A stretch of DNA of 54,947 nucleotides from Methylobacillus sp. (GTDB lineage: Bacteria; Pseudomonadota; Gammaproteobacteria; Burkholderiales; Methylophilaceae), in NCBI GenBank assembly GCA_018607785.1, contig JABBAU010000055.1, positions 1 to 54,947 on the forward strand, written 5' to 3'. Every line of letters starts with the position of its first letter. Within the stretch, counting starts at the first letter, position 1. This document shows positions 9,210-18,516 of this stretch, piece by piece. The notes beneath the pieces are model-generated. The model made no database searches and was not told where the DNA came from. It was given only the letters and a program-made list of their open reading frames with translations. The translations under genes were made by a program, and so were the position numbers.

Positions 9210-10138
9210 ATAGTTGGGAGTTTAAAAACAACGTTTTCTTCAATTCCATTCATTTCATCAATAAGTACGTCATAATTCATCTTAATTTTTTTTATAAGAT
9301 CTTTAACTAAAATTTCTGGCGCAGAAGCGCCTGCAGTAATTGCTACTCTTTTCTTATTTTCTAAAATTGATAAATCAAATTTATCTATATTACCGACTAA
9401 AATAGATTCAACTCCAGCTTGGGAAGCAAGGTCAGCTAAACGATTTGAATTTGAGCTATTGGATGAACCAACCACTATGACAAGTTCGTTATTTTTTAGC
9501 AGTGTCTTAATTGCATCCTGACGATTTTGGGTTGCATAACATATATCACTTTTATTTGGACCTGTAATATGCGGATACTTCTCCTTTAACTTTTTAATAA
9601 TCTCTTTAGTTTCATCAATTGAAAGTGTCGTTTGTGTAACGTAACAAATTTTTTCTGTTTGATTAACCTCTAGGCTTTCAACATCACTTTGATTCTGTAC
9701 TAATTTAATTTTATTCTTATCATTAATTTGCCCCATCGTGCCTTCAACTTCAGGATGGCCCTCATGTCCAATCATGATAACAATATATCCCTTAGCATTT
9801 TGCTGAATTACTTGAGTATGAACCTTTGTCACCAACGGACACGTTGCATCTATTGGCATTAGGTTGAAATCATTTGCCTTTTTTCTTACTAATTTTGAAA
9901 CACCATGCGCACTATAAATAACGTGACTTCCCTTTGGAATAGACTCCATATTTTCAACAAATATTGCACCCTTTTCCTTTAAGTCCTTAATTACGAACTC
10001 ATTATGCACAACCTCATGTCTTACATAAATGGGTGTGCCATATTTTTCAATAGCTTTTTCAACAATTGTAATTGCCCTTTCAACGCCTGCACAGAAACCT
10101 CGTGGCTCAGCTAAGGTAATATTTAATTCTTTTTTCAT
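9206..10138 (-). CDS. ispH: 4-hydroxy-3-methylbut-2-enyl diphosphate reductase
   Basis: 310 residues of the IspH/LytB family. The three [4Fe-4S] cysteines are C16 (EPRGFCAGVERAI), C100 (DATCPLVTKVH) and C200 (SDICYATQNRQDA). The catalytic Glu lies in GHEGHPEVEGT (E130), and the substrate-binding SSNSSNSNRL motif is present. It makes IPP and DMAPP in the last step of the MEP pathway. It lies between lysA and nudB in the leftward run, and there is no lspA or fkpB neighbour as in many proteobacteria. Confidence 0.97.
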   Translation of the reverse strand: MKKELNITLAEPRGFCAGVERAITIVEKAIEKYGTPIYVRHEVVHNEFVIKDLKEKGAIFVENMESIPKGSHVIYSAHGVSKLVRKKANDFNLMPIDATCPLVTKVHTQVIQQNAKGYIVIMIGHEGHPEVEGTMGQINDKNKIKLVQNQSDVESLEVNQTEKICYVTQTTLSIDETKEIIKKLKEKYPHITGPNKSDICYATQNRQDAIKTLLKNNELVIVVGSSNSSNSNRLADLASQAGVESILVGNIDKFDLSILENKKRVAITAGASAPEILVKDLIKKIKMNYDVLIDEMNGIEENVVFKLPTI

Positions 10139-10147
10139 ATTATATAA

Positions 10148-11404
10148 TCAGGATTCTGGAAGAATTTTTTCACCTTTTATAAGATCATCAAAAGACTCTT
10201 TTTCTCTAATAATGTAAATTTTATCTTTATCAATCATCAACTCAAATAGCTTTGGCCTAGAATTATAATTTGAACTCATTGACATCGCATATGCCCCTGT
10301 ATCCATGATAACTAAAATATTGTCAGGCTCTATACTCATTAGCCTGTCCTTTCCAATAAAATCCCCCGTTTCACAAATTGGGCCCACAATATCAAACTTA
10401 TTTTTCCCCTCTGTGGTGTTAGATATATTTAAAATTTTATGGAAAGATCCATAGAGCGAAGGACGCATTAAATCGTTCATTGCAGCATCTATTACGGCAA
10501 AATTTTTATCTTTAGTTTTTTTTACGTATTCTACTTTTGTCAATATTACCCCTGCATCAGCCGTAATAACCCTCCCAGGCTCCAACAATATCTTGATTTT
10601 CCTTTCTTTTATTTGGCTTGAAATAATTTTTGCATACTCATTGAAGTCAATAGTTTTTTCATCGTCATATCGTATTCCAATCCCACCACCAATATCAATA
10701 TGCCTAATATTTATTCCCTCTTCCTCCAGCCTGTCCACTAACTTAATTAATTTTTTTATGGAGTCTTCGAACGGTTTTAGGTCAGTGATCTGTGAGCCAA
10801 TATGACAATCAATACCTTCAATTTCAATTGAATCTAATAATTTTGCTTTCTTATATAAATCAAAGGCAGACTCTTCACTAACACCAAATTTATTTTCTTT
10901 AAGGCCAGTTGATATGTAAGGATGAGTTTTAGCATCTACATTTGGGTTTACCCTAATTGAAATAGATGCTTTTTTATTTAATGAGTTAGCTATCTCCTGA
11001 ATCCTACTCAGTTCATCTTCTGATTCAACATTAAAGGCAAGGATATTTTTTTCAATAGCCAATTTAATCTCTTCTGATGTTTTACCTACACCAGAGAAAA
11101 CAATCTTTTCTACATCTCCTTTTGCTGCAACAACTCTTTTTAACTCACCGCCTGAAACAATATCAAAGCCCGCTCCATTTTTAGCGAGTATATTCAATAT
11201 AGCTAGGTTCGAATTAGCTTTTACAGCAAAACATATTAAGTGATCTACCCCTTTAAAAGCAGCCTCTAAATTTTTAAAATTTTCTATTATTTTTTGTTTT
11301 GAATAAACATAGCTTGGTGTCGGAAATTTTTTTATAATCGACTTGACATCAACATCTTCAATAAAAAATTTATCATTATTCTTTGTTAAAATTGAAGAAC
11401 TCAT
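10148..11404 (-). CDS. lysA: Diaminopimelate decarboxylase
   Basis: 418 residues from the ATG at 11404-11402. PLP lysine K62 lies in ICFAVKANSN. Fold-III alanine-racemase-type motifs follow: DCHIGSQI, the glycine-rich IDIGGGIGIRY, EPGRVI, GPICETGDFIGKDR and DTGAYAMSMSSNYN. It decarboxylates meso-diaminopimelate to lysine. A TTG three codons upstream would also be in frame, but it lies inside lptM. The ATG sits 1 bp after the lptM stop, the usual tight lptM-lysA arrangement, so I prefer ATG. Confidence 0.95.
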   Translation of the reverse strand: MSSSILTKNNDKFFIEDVDVKSIIKKFPTPSYVYSKQKIIENFKNLEAAFKGVDHLICFAVKANSNLAILNILAKNGAGFDIVSGGELKRVVAAKGDVEKIVFSGVGKTSEEIKLAIEKNILAFNVESEDELSRIQEIANSLNKKASISIRVNPNVDAKTHPYISTGLKENKFGVSEESAFDLYKKAKLLDSIEIEGIDCHIGSQITDLKPFEDSIKKLIKLVDRLEEEGINIRHIDIGGGIGIRYDDEKTIDFNEYAKIISSQIKERKIKILLEPGRVITADAGVILTKVEYVKKTKDKNFAVIDAAMNDLMRPSLYGSFHKILNISNTTEGKNKFDIVGPICETGDFIGKDRLMSIEPDNILVIMDTGAYAMSMSSNYNSRPKLFELMIDKDKIYIIREKESFDDLIKGEKILPES

Positions 11405-11405
11405 A

Positions 11406-11567
11406 TTAAGCAAGTTGGTAGTTTTTTATAATAATTTTATCCTGATGTTTATCTATGAAGGATTGAGGGTATTTCTCTTCTGGAATATAAAGTTCCCCCT
11501 TTGTGCCACATCCATTAAGTAGCACAATAAATACAAATACAAATAAATATTTTTTTTTCATATTCAT
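11406..11567 (-). CDS. lptM: LPS translocon maturation chaperone LptM-like small lipoprotein
   Basis: A 53-codon ORF from ATG 11567-11565 to TAA 11408-11406; a second in-frame ATG at 11561 would give 51 residues. It has a lysine-rich start, a hydrophobic stretch (YLFVFVFIVLL) and the lipobox L-N-G-C with C20. The sequence CGTKGELYIPEEKYPQ follows and mirrors the C-G-x-K-G-x-L-Y-x-P signature of LptM/YifL lipoproteins. LptM assists oxidative maturation of LptD at the outer membrane. The position between apbE (9 bp gap) and lysA (1 bp gap) matches the conserved lptM-lysA pairing. Confidence 0.88.
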   Translation of the reverse strand: MNMKKKYLFVFVFIVLLNGCGTKGELYIPEEKYPQSFIDKHQDKIIIKNYQLA

Positions 11568-11576
11568 ATTTTATCA

Positions 11577-12629
11577 TCAATGAATAGTAATTTTTCTCTC
11601 ATCTATTTTATCTTGCCACATAATAATTTTATTGAATTCCTTACTAATTAAAATTTCATTATTTTCTAAAACAATTAGATAGTGACTTACCTCCAAATCA
11701 TTAGCGATTTGCATTTTTTTTGAAATATCTTCAATAAATATTGGGTTTGTATAAACATCTGATTTCTCTCCAGAATTATTGCCAGGAGGAATCAAAACTG
11801 TCACTGACTTTGTATTTGATACTGGATAACCTGTATAAGGATTTATAATATGTGAGTATCTTTTTCCGTTTACAGTAAAATATTTTTGATAATCACCAGA
11901 TGTTCCAATAGACCAACCTGGCTTCAATGGTATAGTCGCCATCAAATTTGGATTTCTAGGATCTTGAATTCCTACAATCCATTCTTTGTTACCCTGCATA
12001 CCCAATGCCATAATATTTCCACCAATATTAATAAGTGCATTTTTAATTTTATATTGCTCTAGTATTTTTTTTGCTCGATCTAAAGCGAACCCTTTGGCAT
12101 ATCCTCCCATATCAATTTGTACAATATTGTTTGTACTACTGAGTTCATTATTAATAATCGTAATATTTACCATTGATGGCTTTGCTTCAACTAATTCTAA
12201 AATATCTTTAGTAGCTGGCATTACATTACGAGGAACTTCTGAATGAAACCCCCATAAATTTACCAGTTTTCCAATTGCTGGATTGAAGTAACCCCTGGTT
12301 TTTTTTTCATATTCTTGACCTCTTAGAATCAGAGATATCACTTCCTGATCATCAATTAAAAAAGGGGTTTGATTATAGATAGCCTCATTTATTTCGTACA
12401 TCAAGCCTTTTCGCCAAGGATGAAGTAATTTATGAAGTTGCCTAAAATTTAATAAGATTTCTTTTGAAGCCTCTGAAGCTAATTCTTTAGATTCCCCATA
12501 AATCTTTATATCTACAATTGTGCCAAATATATAATCTTTTTTTTGAAATATTGAATTTCCCTGCAAATTGAAAGTTAATATGATGAGAAGCGCTAAAATT
12601 AATAAAAAAGGCTTTGTATATTTTTGCAT
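11577..12629 (-). CDS. apbE: FAD:protein FMN transferase (ApbE family)
   Basis: 350 residues with an N-terminal hydrophobic signal or anchor (FLLILALLIILTFNL). The ApbE domain starts at FGTIVDIKIYG, with Mg/FAD motifs in VQIDMGGYAKGFALDRA, LINIGGNIMALG and KRYSHIINPYTGYPV. It covalently attaches FMN to Thr of periplasmic or membrane flavoproteins such as Rnf or Nqr subunits. Unlike many ApbE proteins there is no lipobox cysteine in the leader, so it is likely secreted or N-terminally anchored. No obvious flavin acceptor is encoded in the window. Confidence 0.9.
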   Translation of the reverse strand: MQKYTKPFLLILALLIILTFNLQGNSIFQKKDYIFGTIVDIKIYGESKELASEASKEILLNFRQLHKLLHPWRKGLMYEINEAIYNQTPFLIDDQEVISLILRGQEYEKKTRGYFNPAIGKLVNLWGFHSEVPRNVMPATKDILELVEAKPSMVNITIINNELSSTNNIVQIDMGGYAKGFALDRAKKILEQYKIKNALINIGGNIMALGMQGNKEWIVGIQDPRNPNLMATIPLKPGWSIGTSGDYQKYFTVNGKRYSHIINPYTGYPVSNTKSVTVLIPPGNNSGEKSDVYTNPIFIEDISKKMQIANDLEVSHYLIVLENNEILISKEFNKIIMWQDKIDERKITIH

Positions 12630-12638
12630 TCGATATAC

Positions 12639-13556
12639 TTAAATCGTATCAATTATAAATTTAGCGCAATCAAAATTGGTTTGTTTTGCTATTTCAACTA
12701 AACATGTTGGGCTCGTGACGTTAATTTCTGTTAAGTACTTACCAATAACATCAATACCAACAAAATCTAGTTTGTTTTCAATTAAAAAAGGTCTAATAAA
12801 GTCAACAATTTTCATGTCCTGCGATGTTAGTTTTTTTGAAACGCCTCGACCACCTTTAGCCAAGTTTGCTCTAAAATCATCATTGCCAGGTATCCTAATT
12901 AGGCTGTATGGAAGTGGATCGCCTTTAATAATGATAATACGTTTATCCCCTTTAATAATATCTGGGATATATTTTTGAGCCATAATTACTTTTTTATTTT
13001 TAGCCGTCACAGTTTCAAGGATGCTTTTTAAATTTTGATCATTTTTAGCTATAACAAAAATTCCATTCCCACCCATGCTATTGATAGGCTTAAGAACGAT
13101 CTTTTTATGTTCATTGAGAAAATTAATAACGTCATGCGAATTTGAGGTTACGATAGTTGGCGAAATAATCTCTTTAAAATTTAAGATTGAAAGCTTTTCA
13201 TTATGCTTTCTAATTGAAGAAGGATTATTTATTACATCTACTCCCTTTTCAACCGCAATGTCCAAAAAGTAAGTGAGATTTAAATAATCATCGTCAAATG
13301 GTGGATCTTTTCTGATAAAAATTTTTTTAAAAAAATTGCCTTTGTGAGGATGAGAACTCTCATAATTAATCTTTTCCTTAAAATTAATTATTTTATTACT
13401 TTGAACATTTAAAATTCCCTCATTAATTGAAAAATCATTAATTGCACAAAAATGTGTTTCGATGTTTCTTCTTATACATTCTTTCATTAAAAATAAAGAG
13501 GAGTCCTTACTTTGATTAAGTGAATCGATCGGATCTATTATAAAAAGATAAGCCAT
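12639..13556 (-). CDS. gshB: Glutathione synthetase
   Basis: About 305 residues of the prokaryotic glutathione synthetase (ATP-grasp). It has an N-terminal FIIDPIDSLNQSKDSS, a central RKDPPFDDDYL, the ATP-binding loop KPINSMGGNGIF, and C-terminal FVGIDVIGKYLTEINVTSPTC. It adds glycine to gamma-glutamylcysteine. The start is either ATG 13556 or the adjacent GTG 13559, whose first base overlaps the gshA stop; ATG is preferred. Directly downstream of gshA, the two enzymes form a complete glutathione pathway. Confidence 0.93.
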   Translation of the reverse strand: MAYLFIIDPIDSLNQSKDSSLFLMKECIRRNIETHFCAINDFSINEGILNVQSNKIINFKEKINYESSHPHKGNFFKKIFIRKDPPFDDDYLNLTYFLDIAVEKGVDVINNPSSIRKHNEKLSILNFKEIISPTIVTSNSHDVINFLNEHKKIVLKPINSMGGNGIFVIAKNDQNLKSILETVTAKNKKVIMAQKYIPDIIKGDKRIIIIKGDPLPYSLIRIPGNDDFRANLAKGGRGVSKKLTSQDMKIVDFIRPFLIENKLDFVGIDVIGKYLTEINVTSPTCLVEIAKQTNFDCAKFIIDTI

Positions 13557-13558
13557 CA

Positions 13559-14839
13559 CTATTTTTCTGCTAATTCTTTTGCTGCTGCTAGCATTGATAA
13601 CCGAGCAATCACTCCATAGGCATAAAACCTGTTAGCTTTATCATGACAAGGTCTTCCTTGATCTGGCATCAAACAGGAAGTATCAAAAGCTACAGGGGCA
13701 AAATGCATGCCTGGTGAATTTAAATTTTCATCCTTACCTTTTAAAGTATGAACCCGATAAAAACCACCAATTACAAAATGGTCTATCATATAAACTACTG
13801 GTTCAGCTACAGCAGAGTTGATGGTTTCTTCTGTATGAATTCCTTCTTGAACAAGCACCTCAGAAACAGATAACCCCTCTTTTACAACTGACATTTTTTT
13901 TCTCATCTTTCTGTTAAGATTTATAGCCTCTGAGCTTTTTTTAACTGTCATCACACCCATCCCATATGTTCCTGCATCTGCTTTAATGACTACATAAGGA
14001 TCTTGTGAAATATTATATTCATCATATTTATTTTGTATTTGATGTAAAAGATTATCAATTGTTTCTACAAGCTTATCCTCCCCCTCTCGAGTGGAAAAAT
14101 CTAAATTATCAATTTTTTTAAATAATGGATCAATCAACCATGGATCGCACTTGGTGAGTAAGGAAAATTCTTTGGCAACCTGGCTGTAATAACGAAAATG
14201 CGATGACTTTCTCCTGGTAGGCCAGCCAGCATTAATTGGTGGGATGACTTGTTGCCCTATATCTTTAATTTTTTCAGGAACGCCACCGGATAAATCATTA
14301 TTCAAAATAACTGAACAAGGAACAAATTCAGTACCATCTCTATCCTTTATATATAAAATATCGTCTCTTCTTTGAATAGGCTCTAGAGTAATAGATTGGT
14401 GATCATCAATTAAAATATCAGTAGCTTCTAAAATATTGCTGTCAACCGTTCCAATTCTAACTTCAAGTCCAGAGTTTTTTAAAATTTCTTTAAATTGAAA
14501 TAAATTTTTTAAATAAAATAAATTTCTTGTATGTTTTTCAGGAATTATTAAAACTTTTTTGGCTTCTGGGCAAACTTTCTCAATAGCAACTGAAGCTGCC
14601 TGAACTGCAAGAGGTGCAAAATCAGGATTTAGATTATTAAACCCACCTGGAAATAAGTTCATATCTACAGGAGCTAATTTAAAACCCGAGTTTCTAAGAT
14701 CAACTGAACCGTAGAAAGGAGCTTGATTTTCTAACCACTGAATTCTGAACCACTGCTCAATGTCACAGCTACGATGTATTATAAAATTTTCTAATTCTAA
14801 TAATTCATTAGTTAAATTAATTTTTAATGGCTGATTCAT
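13559..14839 (-). CDS. gshA: Glutamate-cysteine ligase, Thiobacillus ferrooxidans type
   Basis: 426 residues with no similarity by eye to E. coli GshA. They fit the proteobacterial TIGR02049 family: [20 protein letters not shown] near the start, [42 protein letters not shown] and [11 protein letters not shown], ending with a [17 protein letters not shown] helix. It ligates glutamate and cysteine. The 4-bp overlap with lipA and the shared stop/start with gshB show a tight operon. This GshA type is common in betaproteobacteria and supports the taxonomic placement. Confidence 0.9.
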   Translation of the reverse strand: MNQPLKINLTNELLELENFIIHRSCDIEQWFRIQWLENQAPFYGSVDLRNSGFKLAPVDMNLFPGGFNNLNPDFAPLAVQAASVAIEKVCPEAKKVLIIPEKHTRNLFYLKNLFQFKEILKNSGLEVRIGTVDSNILEATDILIDDHQSITLEPIQRRDDILYIKDRDGTEFVPCSVILNNDLSGGVPEKIKDIGQQVIPPINAGWPTRRKSSHFRYYSQVAKEFSLLTKCDPWLIDPLFKKIDNLDFSTREGEDKLVETIDNLLHQIQNKYDEYNISQDPYVVIKADAGTYGMGVMTVKKSSEAINLNRKMRKKMSVVKEGLSVSEVLVQEGIHTEETINSAVAEPVVYMIDHFVIGGFYRVHTLKGKDENLNSPGMHFAPVAFDTSCLMPDQGRPCHDKANRFYAYGVIARLSMLAAAKELAEK

Positions 14840-15768
14840 GCAATATTTTCACCTTTAGCTTGCAAGTCTGCATGGTAACTACTTCTAACCATAGGACCGC
14901 TTGCAACTGAATGGAAACCTAATCTTTCAGCCACAGCTTTAAGAATATCAAATTCATTAGGAGGAACATATCTTTCCACAGGTAAGTGATGTTCAGTGGG
15001 CTGAAGGTATTGGCCTAAAGTAATCATATCGACTTTATGTTTTCGTAAGTCTTTCAAAACCTCAATAATTTCTTCGTTTGATTCTCCTAAACCAAGCATC
15101 AAACCGGATTTAGTTGGGATGTTTGGATATCTTTTTTTAAACTGTAATAATAAATTGAGTGAATGAAGATAATCAGAACCTGGCCTAGCTTGTTTGTAGA
15201 GTCTAGGAATAGTCTCAAGATTATGATTAAAGACATCAGGTGGCGTATCGTACAAAATTTCTATTGCTTTATCTAGGCGTCCTCTAAAATCAGGGACAAG
15301 TATTTCAATCGAAATATTCGGATTATATTTTCTAATTACTTTTATACACTCAGAAAAATGTGAAGCACCGCCGTCTCTTAAGTCGTCTCTATCAACGCTA
15401 GTAATGACAACATATTTTAATTTTAAGCGCAAAATACTTTCTGCTAGATGCTTCGGCTCTTGTTCATCAGGTGGGTTTGGTCTCCCATGTGCTACATCAC
15501 AGAAAGGACATCTTCTTGTACATAAATCACCTAAAATCATAAAAGTTGCTGTGCCATGACTGTAACATTCAGAAATGTTAGGGCAACTTGCTTCTTCACA
15601 TACGCTATGTAATTTTTGTTCATTAAGTAGGTTCTTAACCCTCATGTAAGCAGTTGTTTTTGGCAATTGCATTTTTATCCATGCAGGTTTTTTTAAGGGC
15701 TCTCTGGGTAATATTTTAATGGGGATCCTTGATGTTTTTTCCCTTCCTAATTCTTTATTGTTTCTCAT
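14836..15768 (-). CDS. lipA: Lipoyl synthase
   Basis: 310 residues. The auxiliary cluster motif C57-x4-C62-x5-C68 ([12 protein letters not shown]) is followed by the radical SAM motif C83-x3-C87-x2-C90 (CTRRCPFC), and the R-S-S-Y motif near the C-terminus supplies the serine cluster ligand. It inserts two sulphurs into protein-bound octanoyl chains. It starts one base after the lipB stop, so octanoyl transfer and sulphur insertion are encoded in pathway order. Confidence 0.97.
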   Translation of the reverse strand: MRNNKELGREKTSRIPIKILPREPLKKPAWIKMQLPKTTAYMRVKNLLNEQKLHSVCEEASCPNISECYSHGTATFMILGDLCTRRCPFCDVAHGRPNPPDEQEPKHLAESILRLKLKYVVITSVDRDDLRDGGASHFSECIKVIRKYNPNISIEILVPDFRGRLDKAIEILYDTPPDVFNHNLETIPRLYKQARPGSDYLHSLNLLLQFKKRYPNIPTKSGLMLGLGESNEEIIEVLKDLRKHKVDMITLGQYLQPTEHHLPVERYVPPNEFDILKAVAERLGFHSVASGPMVRSSYHADLQAKGENIA

Positions 15769-16368
15769 TTAATGTCCCAGAAAATTTTTAAATTGCTCCA
15801 AAACTTCTTTTTCAACATTTTTATTTTGAATATTTGGTAAATAATCTTTCAATTGTGCCATTTTTAAACCTTTATAACCACAAGGATCTATATCATTGAA
15901 CGGTTTTAAGTTCATATTTACATTTAAACTAATGCCATGGTATGTGAAACCTTTTTTTAATCTCAATCCAATTGATGCAATTTTTTCATTTTTTACATAC
16001 ACGCCCGGAGCATTTTGCTTTATATGACCAATAATTTTTTTCTTTTTTAAAAATATTAAAATAGATTTTTCAATACCCGAAACAAGTTGCCTAATTGAAA
16101 GATTATTTCTATCCAAGTTTATGAGAAAATAAAAAATAATTTGCCCAGGACCATGAAAAGTAATCTTTCCTCCTCTATCTACAAATAAGTGTGGAATTGG
16201 GCTATTAGGCAATTTACTATTTTTTTTATTTAGGCCTGTAGTAAAAATAGGGTTATGCTCTGTAACCCATATTTCGTCAGATTTAGGATTTTTTTCAATA
16301 TGAGCTTTCATTGCAAGCCAGCAGTCTTGGTAATCTGTTAAGCCTAAATATTTAATATTTAAAGCCAT
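15769..16368 (-). CDS. lipB: Octanoyl-[acyl-carrier-protein]:protein N-octanoyltransferase
   Basis: 199 residues with the LipB signatures RGGKITFHGPGQ (about 75-86), KIASIGLRLKKGFTYHGISLNV and the catalytic cysteine in DPCGYKG; the conserved Lys precedes the IASIG run. It moves octanoyl from ACP onto the lipoyl domains of 2-oxoacid dehydrogenases and GcvH. It lies between the DUF493 gene and lipA with no gaps, the usual ybeD-lipB-lipA order of proteobacteria. Confidence 0.95.
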   Translation of the reverse strand: MALNIKYLGLTDYQDCWLAMKAHIEKNPKSDEIWVTEHNPIFTTGLNKKNSKLPNSPIPHLFVDRGGKITFHGPGQIIFYFLINLDRNNLSIRQLVSGIEKSILIFLKKKKIIGHIKQNAPGVYVKNEKIASIGLRLKKGFTYHGISLNVNMNLKPFNDIDPCGYKGLKMAQLKDYLPNIQNKNVEKEVLEQFKNFLGH

Positions 16369-16641
16369 TTATAGAACAAACTTTGTTTCTTTAAGCCCTG
16401 AAAGTTCTATATAAATTTTATCTAGCTGTTTTTGTGATAAAACAAATACCTTACAAGTAAGGCTGATATATTTTCCAGCACTACTGCCTTTCATTTCAAT
16501 ACATGAGTTATCAAACCGTGCGTCATATTTCGTGATTGATTTAAGTACAATTTCTGAAAAATCTTCAACAGCATTCCCGATGACTTTTATTGAGAAATGA
16601 CATGGAAAATTAATTAAAGGTTCTTTTATTGGGTCATCCAT
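16369..16641 (-). CDS. DUF493 (YbeD) family protein
   Basis: 90 residues resembling the YbeD/DUF493 family: an N-terminal INFPCHFSIKVIGNA, a central SSAGKYISLTCKVFVLSQKQLD, and a C-terminal YIELSGLKETKFVL. The fold is ACT-like and the family has been proposed to be regulatory, without a settled function. It stands directly in front of lipB, as in E. coli and many other proteobacteria, which supports a link to lipoate metabolism. Confidence 0.85.
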   Translation of the reverse strand: MDDPIKEPLINFPCHFSIKVIGNAVEDFSEIVLKSITKYDARFDNSCIEMKGSSAGKYISLTCKVFVLSQKQLDKIYIELSGLKETKFVL

Positions 16642-16653
16642 TTGTGTCTTAAT

Positions 16654-17469
16654 TTATTTTTTTACTATAAATCCATTTATAAAAAAATTTTCAGATAACT
16701 CATCTTTCTTGTTGATTGCAGATTGTTTATCATCGAATGGTCCAATCAATACTTGAAATTTGTTTTCAGTTTGAATTTTTTTAATTTTAACTGAGTCTAC
16801 ATTGTTTATTTTTTCTATTAGATTATTTGCATTTTTTTCATCAGAAAATAAACCGGCTTGAATATAAATCTTTTTATTTACATTGCTTATTTTGAATTTA
16901 TTGTCGGGATTTATTAACTCTACTTTCACAAGCTCACTCCCTTTTTCAATAATTTCTAACTTGTGTGCGGCGACGTATGATAAATCAATAATACGGTCCT
17001 TAACAAAAGGCCCCCGATCATTGACACGTACAATCACCGATTTATTATTTTTTAAATTTGTAACTTTGACGTAGCAGGGTAAAGGTAAAGTTTTATGCGC
17101 CGCCGTCATTTCATACATATCGTAAACTTCGCCAATAGAGGTTTTATTGCCATGGTATTTTTTTCCGTACCACGTTGCATAACCATTTGCTGTATAAGGT
17201 TTTATGGTCGTCATTGGGTAATATGTTTTACCAAAAACTTTATAAGGGCGATTTGAAAACTTATTTAATGGTTCTTTTTTAGGAACTGCGTTGGGGATAC
17301 TGGAAAGATTTTCTGGAATATTTTCCTCAGGGCCATCATCAAGGTAATAGGCTCCTTTTGTATCTGCGTCTACTACAGGCGCCTCACTATTTTTGTCAGT
17401 ATTCTTAGTTGTACATCCCGCAAAGCTTAAAACTGATATCAAAAAAATAGTTATGTTTGTTTTATTCAT
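16654..17469 (-). CDS. rlpA: RlpA-like septal ring lytic transglycosylase lipoprotein
   Basis: 271 residues. A lipoprotein leader ends in LSFAGC with C19. The double-psi beta-barrel domain runs from about 90 to 185 (GYATWYGKKYHGNKTSIGE, AAHKTLPLPCYVKVTN, VRVNDRGPFVKDRIIDLS), and a SPOR domain occupies about 195-271. RlpA proteins cleave denuded glycan at septa in some species; SPOR domains bind denuded peptidoglycan. It overlaps the upstream protease gene by 8 bp. The enzymatic activity is inferred from family, the domain assignment is directly visible. Confidence 0.9.
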   Translation of the reverse strand: MNKTNITIFLISVLSFAGCTTKNTDKNSEAPVVDADTKGAYYLDDGPEENIPENLSSIPNAVPKKEPLNKFSNRPYKVFGKTYYPMTTIKPYTANGYATWYGKKYHGNKTSIGEVYDMYEMTAAHKTLPLPCYVKVTNLKNNKSVIVRVNDRGPFVKDRIIDLSYVAAHKLEIIEKGSELVKVELINPDNKFKISNVNKKIYIQAGLFSDEKNANNLIEKINNVDSVKIKKIQTENKFQVLIGPFDDKQSAINKKDELSENFFINGFIVKK

Positions 17470-18451
17470 CCTTCTCCAGGCTCATATTTGAATCAAGTTG
17501 ATTGATAATTTTTTTGTATTTAGTCATCTCATCACTTTTACTATTTAATTTAGCAATTTTATACAAGTATAAATAAGAAAGTGTATGTTTTTTATTTTGG
17601 CTAACAACTTTTGTAAATAACCTATAGGCTCTATCATGATTTTTTAACTGGTAGTTTGCTAAGCCTAAATGAAAGTTTGACTCATCTGCATTTGGTTCAT
17701 CTTTAACCCAGGCTTCTGATATTTTCGAAAGCTTATTCCAATTTTTTTTATTTAATGCACTCACAACTCTCATAAAATATGGCTGATTTTCTTCTGGTCT
17801 ATCCCAAAAAGCTCTCTCAGGAGCAGTAGTCACCGAAATCTCTTCCCCATTCGCTAACATTTCTTCAATAATTTCTACTGGCATACTGTAATAAAAAGCT
17901 GACCTACCTGGTGTTTTAAAAGTCGTTATGCCCAACAATTCACCATCATAATTAAAAAGGCCTCCCCCACTTGCTCCTAAGGAAAATGATGCAGATGACT
18001 GAATTATTTGACGACCATCATAATCAAATTTTGCTTTGACTGTGCCAAATGAAGAACCTGGTCTCGCAGCATTGCCACCATAACTTTTAGTAAAAACATC
18101 AGTTTCATATTCTACATCTGCTGTGCTTGTCATCACCACAGGCTTTAATTCAAGAAACTTAAATTTTAAAATGCACAAATCACTTTTCCAGTCTGCAATT
18201 AGCGCATCAGGAGAATAACTTACGCCATATTTAGTAACATGAATGCCTTGTGAATTAGCAATAACGTGACAATTAGTTACGATGTAATTCTTAGCAACAA
18301 CTACGCCTGAACCCACGCCATGATTTCCCTTATTATTTGCCACATGAACTTTTACAACTGATGGGTTAGTGTTAAACAAAACTTCAACACTCGGCGTCGC
18401 TAGACAAGATAATGGAAACCATAAAGTGAGCAAAAAAGATTTTTTAATCAT
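17462..18451 (-). CDS. Secreted trypsin-like serine protease with C-terminal helical repeats
   Basis: About 329 residues from ATG 18451-18449, which starts a clean signal peptide (MIKKSFLLTLWFPLSCLATP). A chymotrypsin-fold domain follows with catalytic H62 (TNCHVIAN), D91 (KSDLCILKF) and S161 (LGASGGGLF). It ends with a TPR-like helical region at about 235-320 (HLGLANYQLKNHDRAYRLFTK). There is no PDZ domain, so it is not a standard DegP/DegS. A TTG start at 18490 is in frame but lies within a terminator-like hairpin loop and would bury the signal peptide. Substrate unknown. Confidence 0.83.
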   Translation of the reverse strand: MIKKSFLLTLWFPLSCLATPSVEVLFNTNPSVVKVHVANNKGNHGVGSGVVVAKNYIVTNCHVIANSQGIHVTKYGVSYSPDALIADWKSDLCILKFKFLELKPVVMTSTADVEYETDVFTKSYGGNAARPGSSFGTVKAKFDYDGRQIIQSSASFSLGASGGGLFNYDGELLGITTFKTPGRSAFYYSMPVEIIEEMLANGEEISVTTAPERAFWDRPEENQPYFMRVVSALNKKNWNKLSKISEAWVKDEPNADESNFHLGLANYQLKNHDRAYRLFTKVVSQNKKHTLSYLYLYKIAKLNSKSDEMTKYKKIINQLDSNMSLEKDE

Positions 18452-18476
18452 AACTGAGGAACAACAATTAACTGAA

Positions 18477-18503
18477 TAGGCAGTAGACAATAATAGCTGC
18501 CTA
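18477..18503 (-). terminator. Candidate rho-independent terminator after nrdJb
   Basis: On the minus strand a perfect 7-bp stem TAGGCAG/CTGCCTA with a 13-nt loop is followed by a U-leaning run (TTCAGTTAATTGTTGTT). It is GC-rich for this genome and lies 14 bp behind the nrdJb stop. It could end the nrdJab transcript and separate it from the protease-led operon. The tail is interrupted, so efficiency is uncertain. Confidence 0.42.
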
Positions 18504-18516
18504 AGTTCATGTTATT

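Noticed and set aside
11405-11413. TTG start for lysA at 11413
   Set aside because: It lies inside lptM. The ATG at 11404 follows the lptM stop by one base and keeps the family N-terminus.
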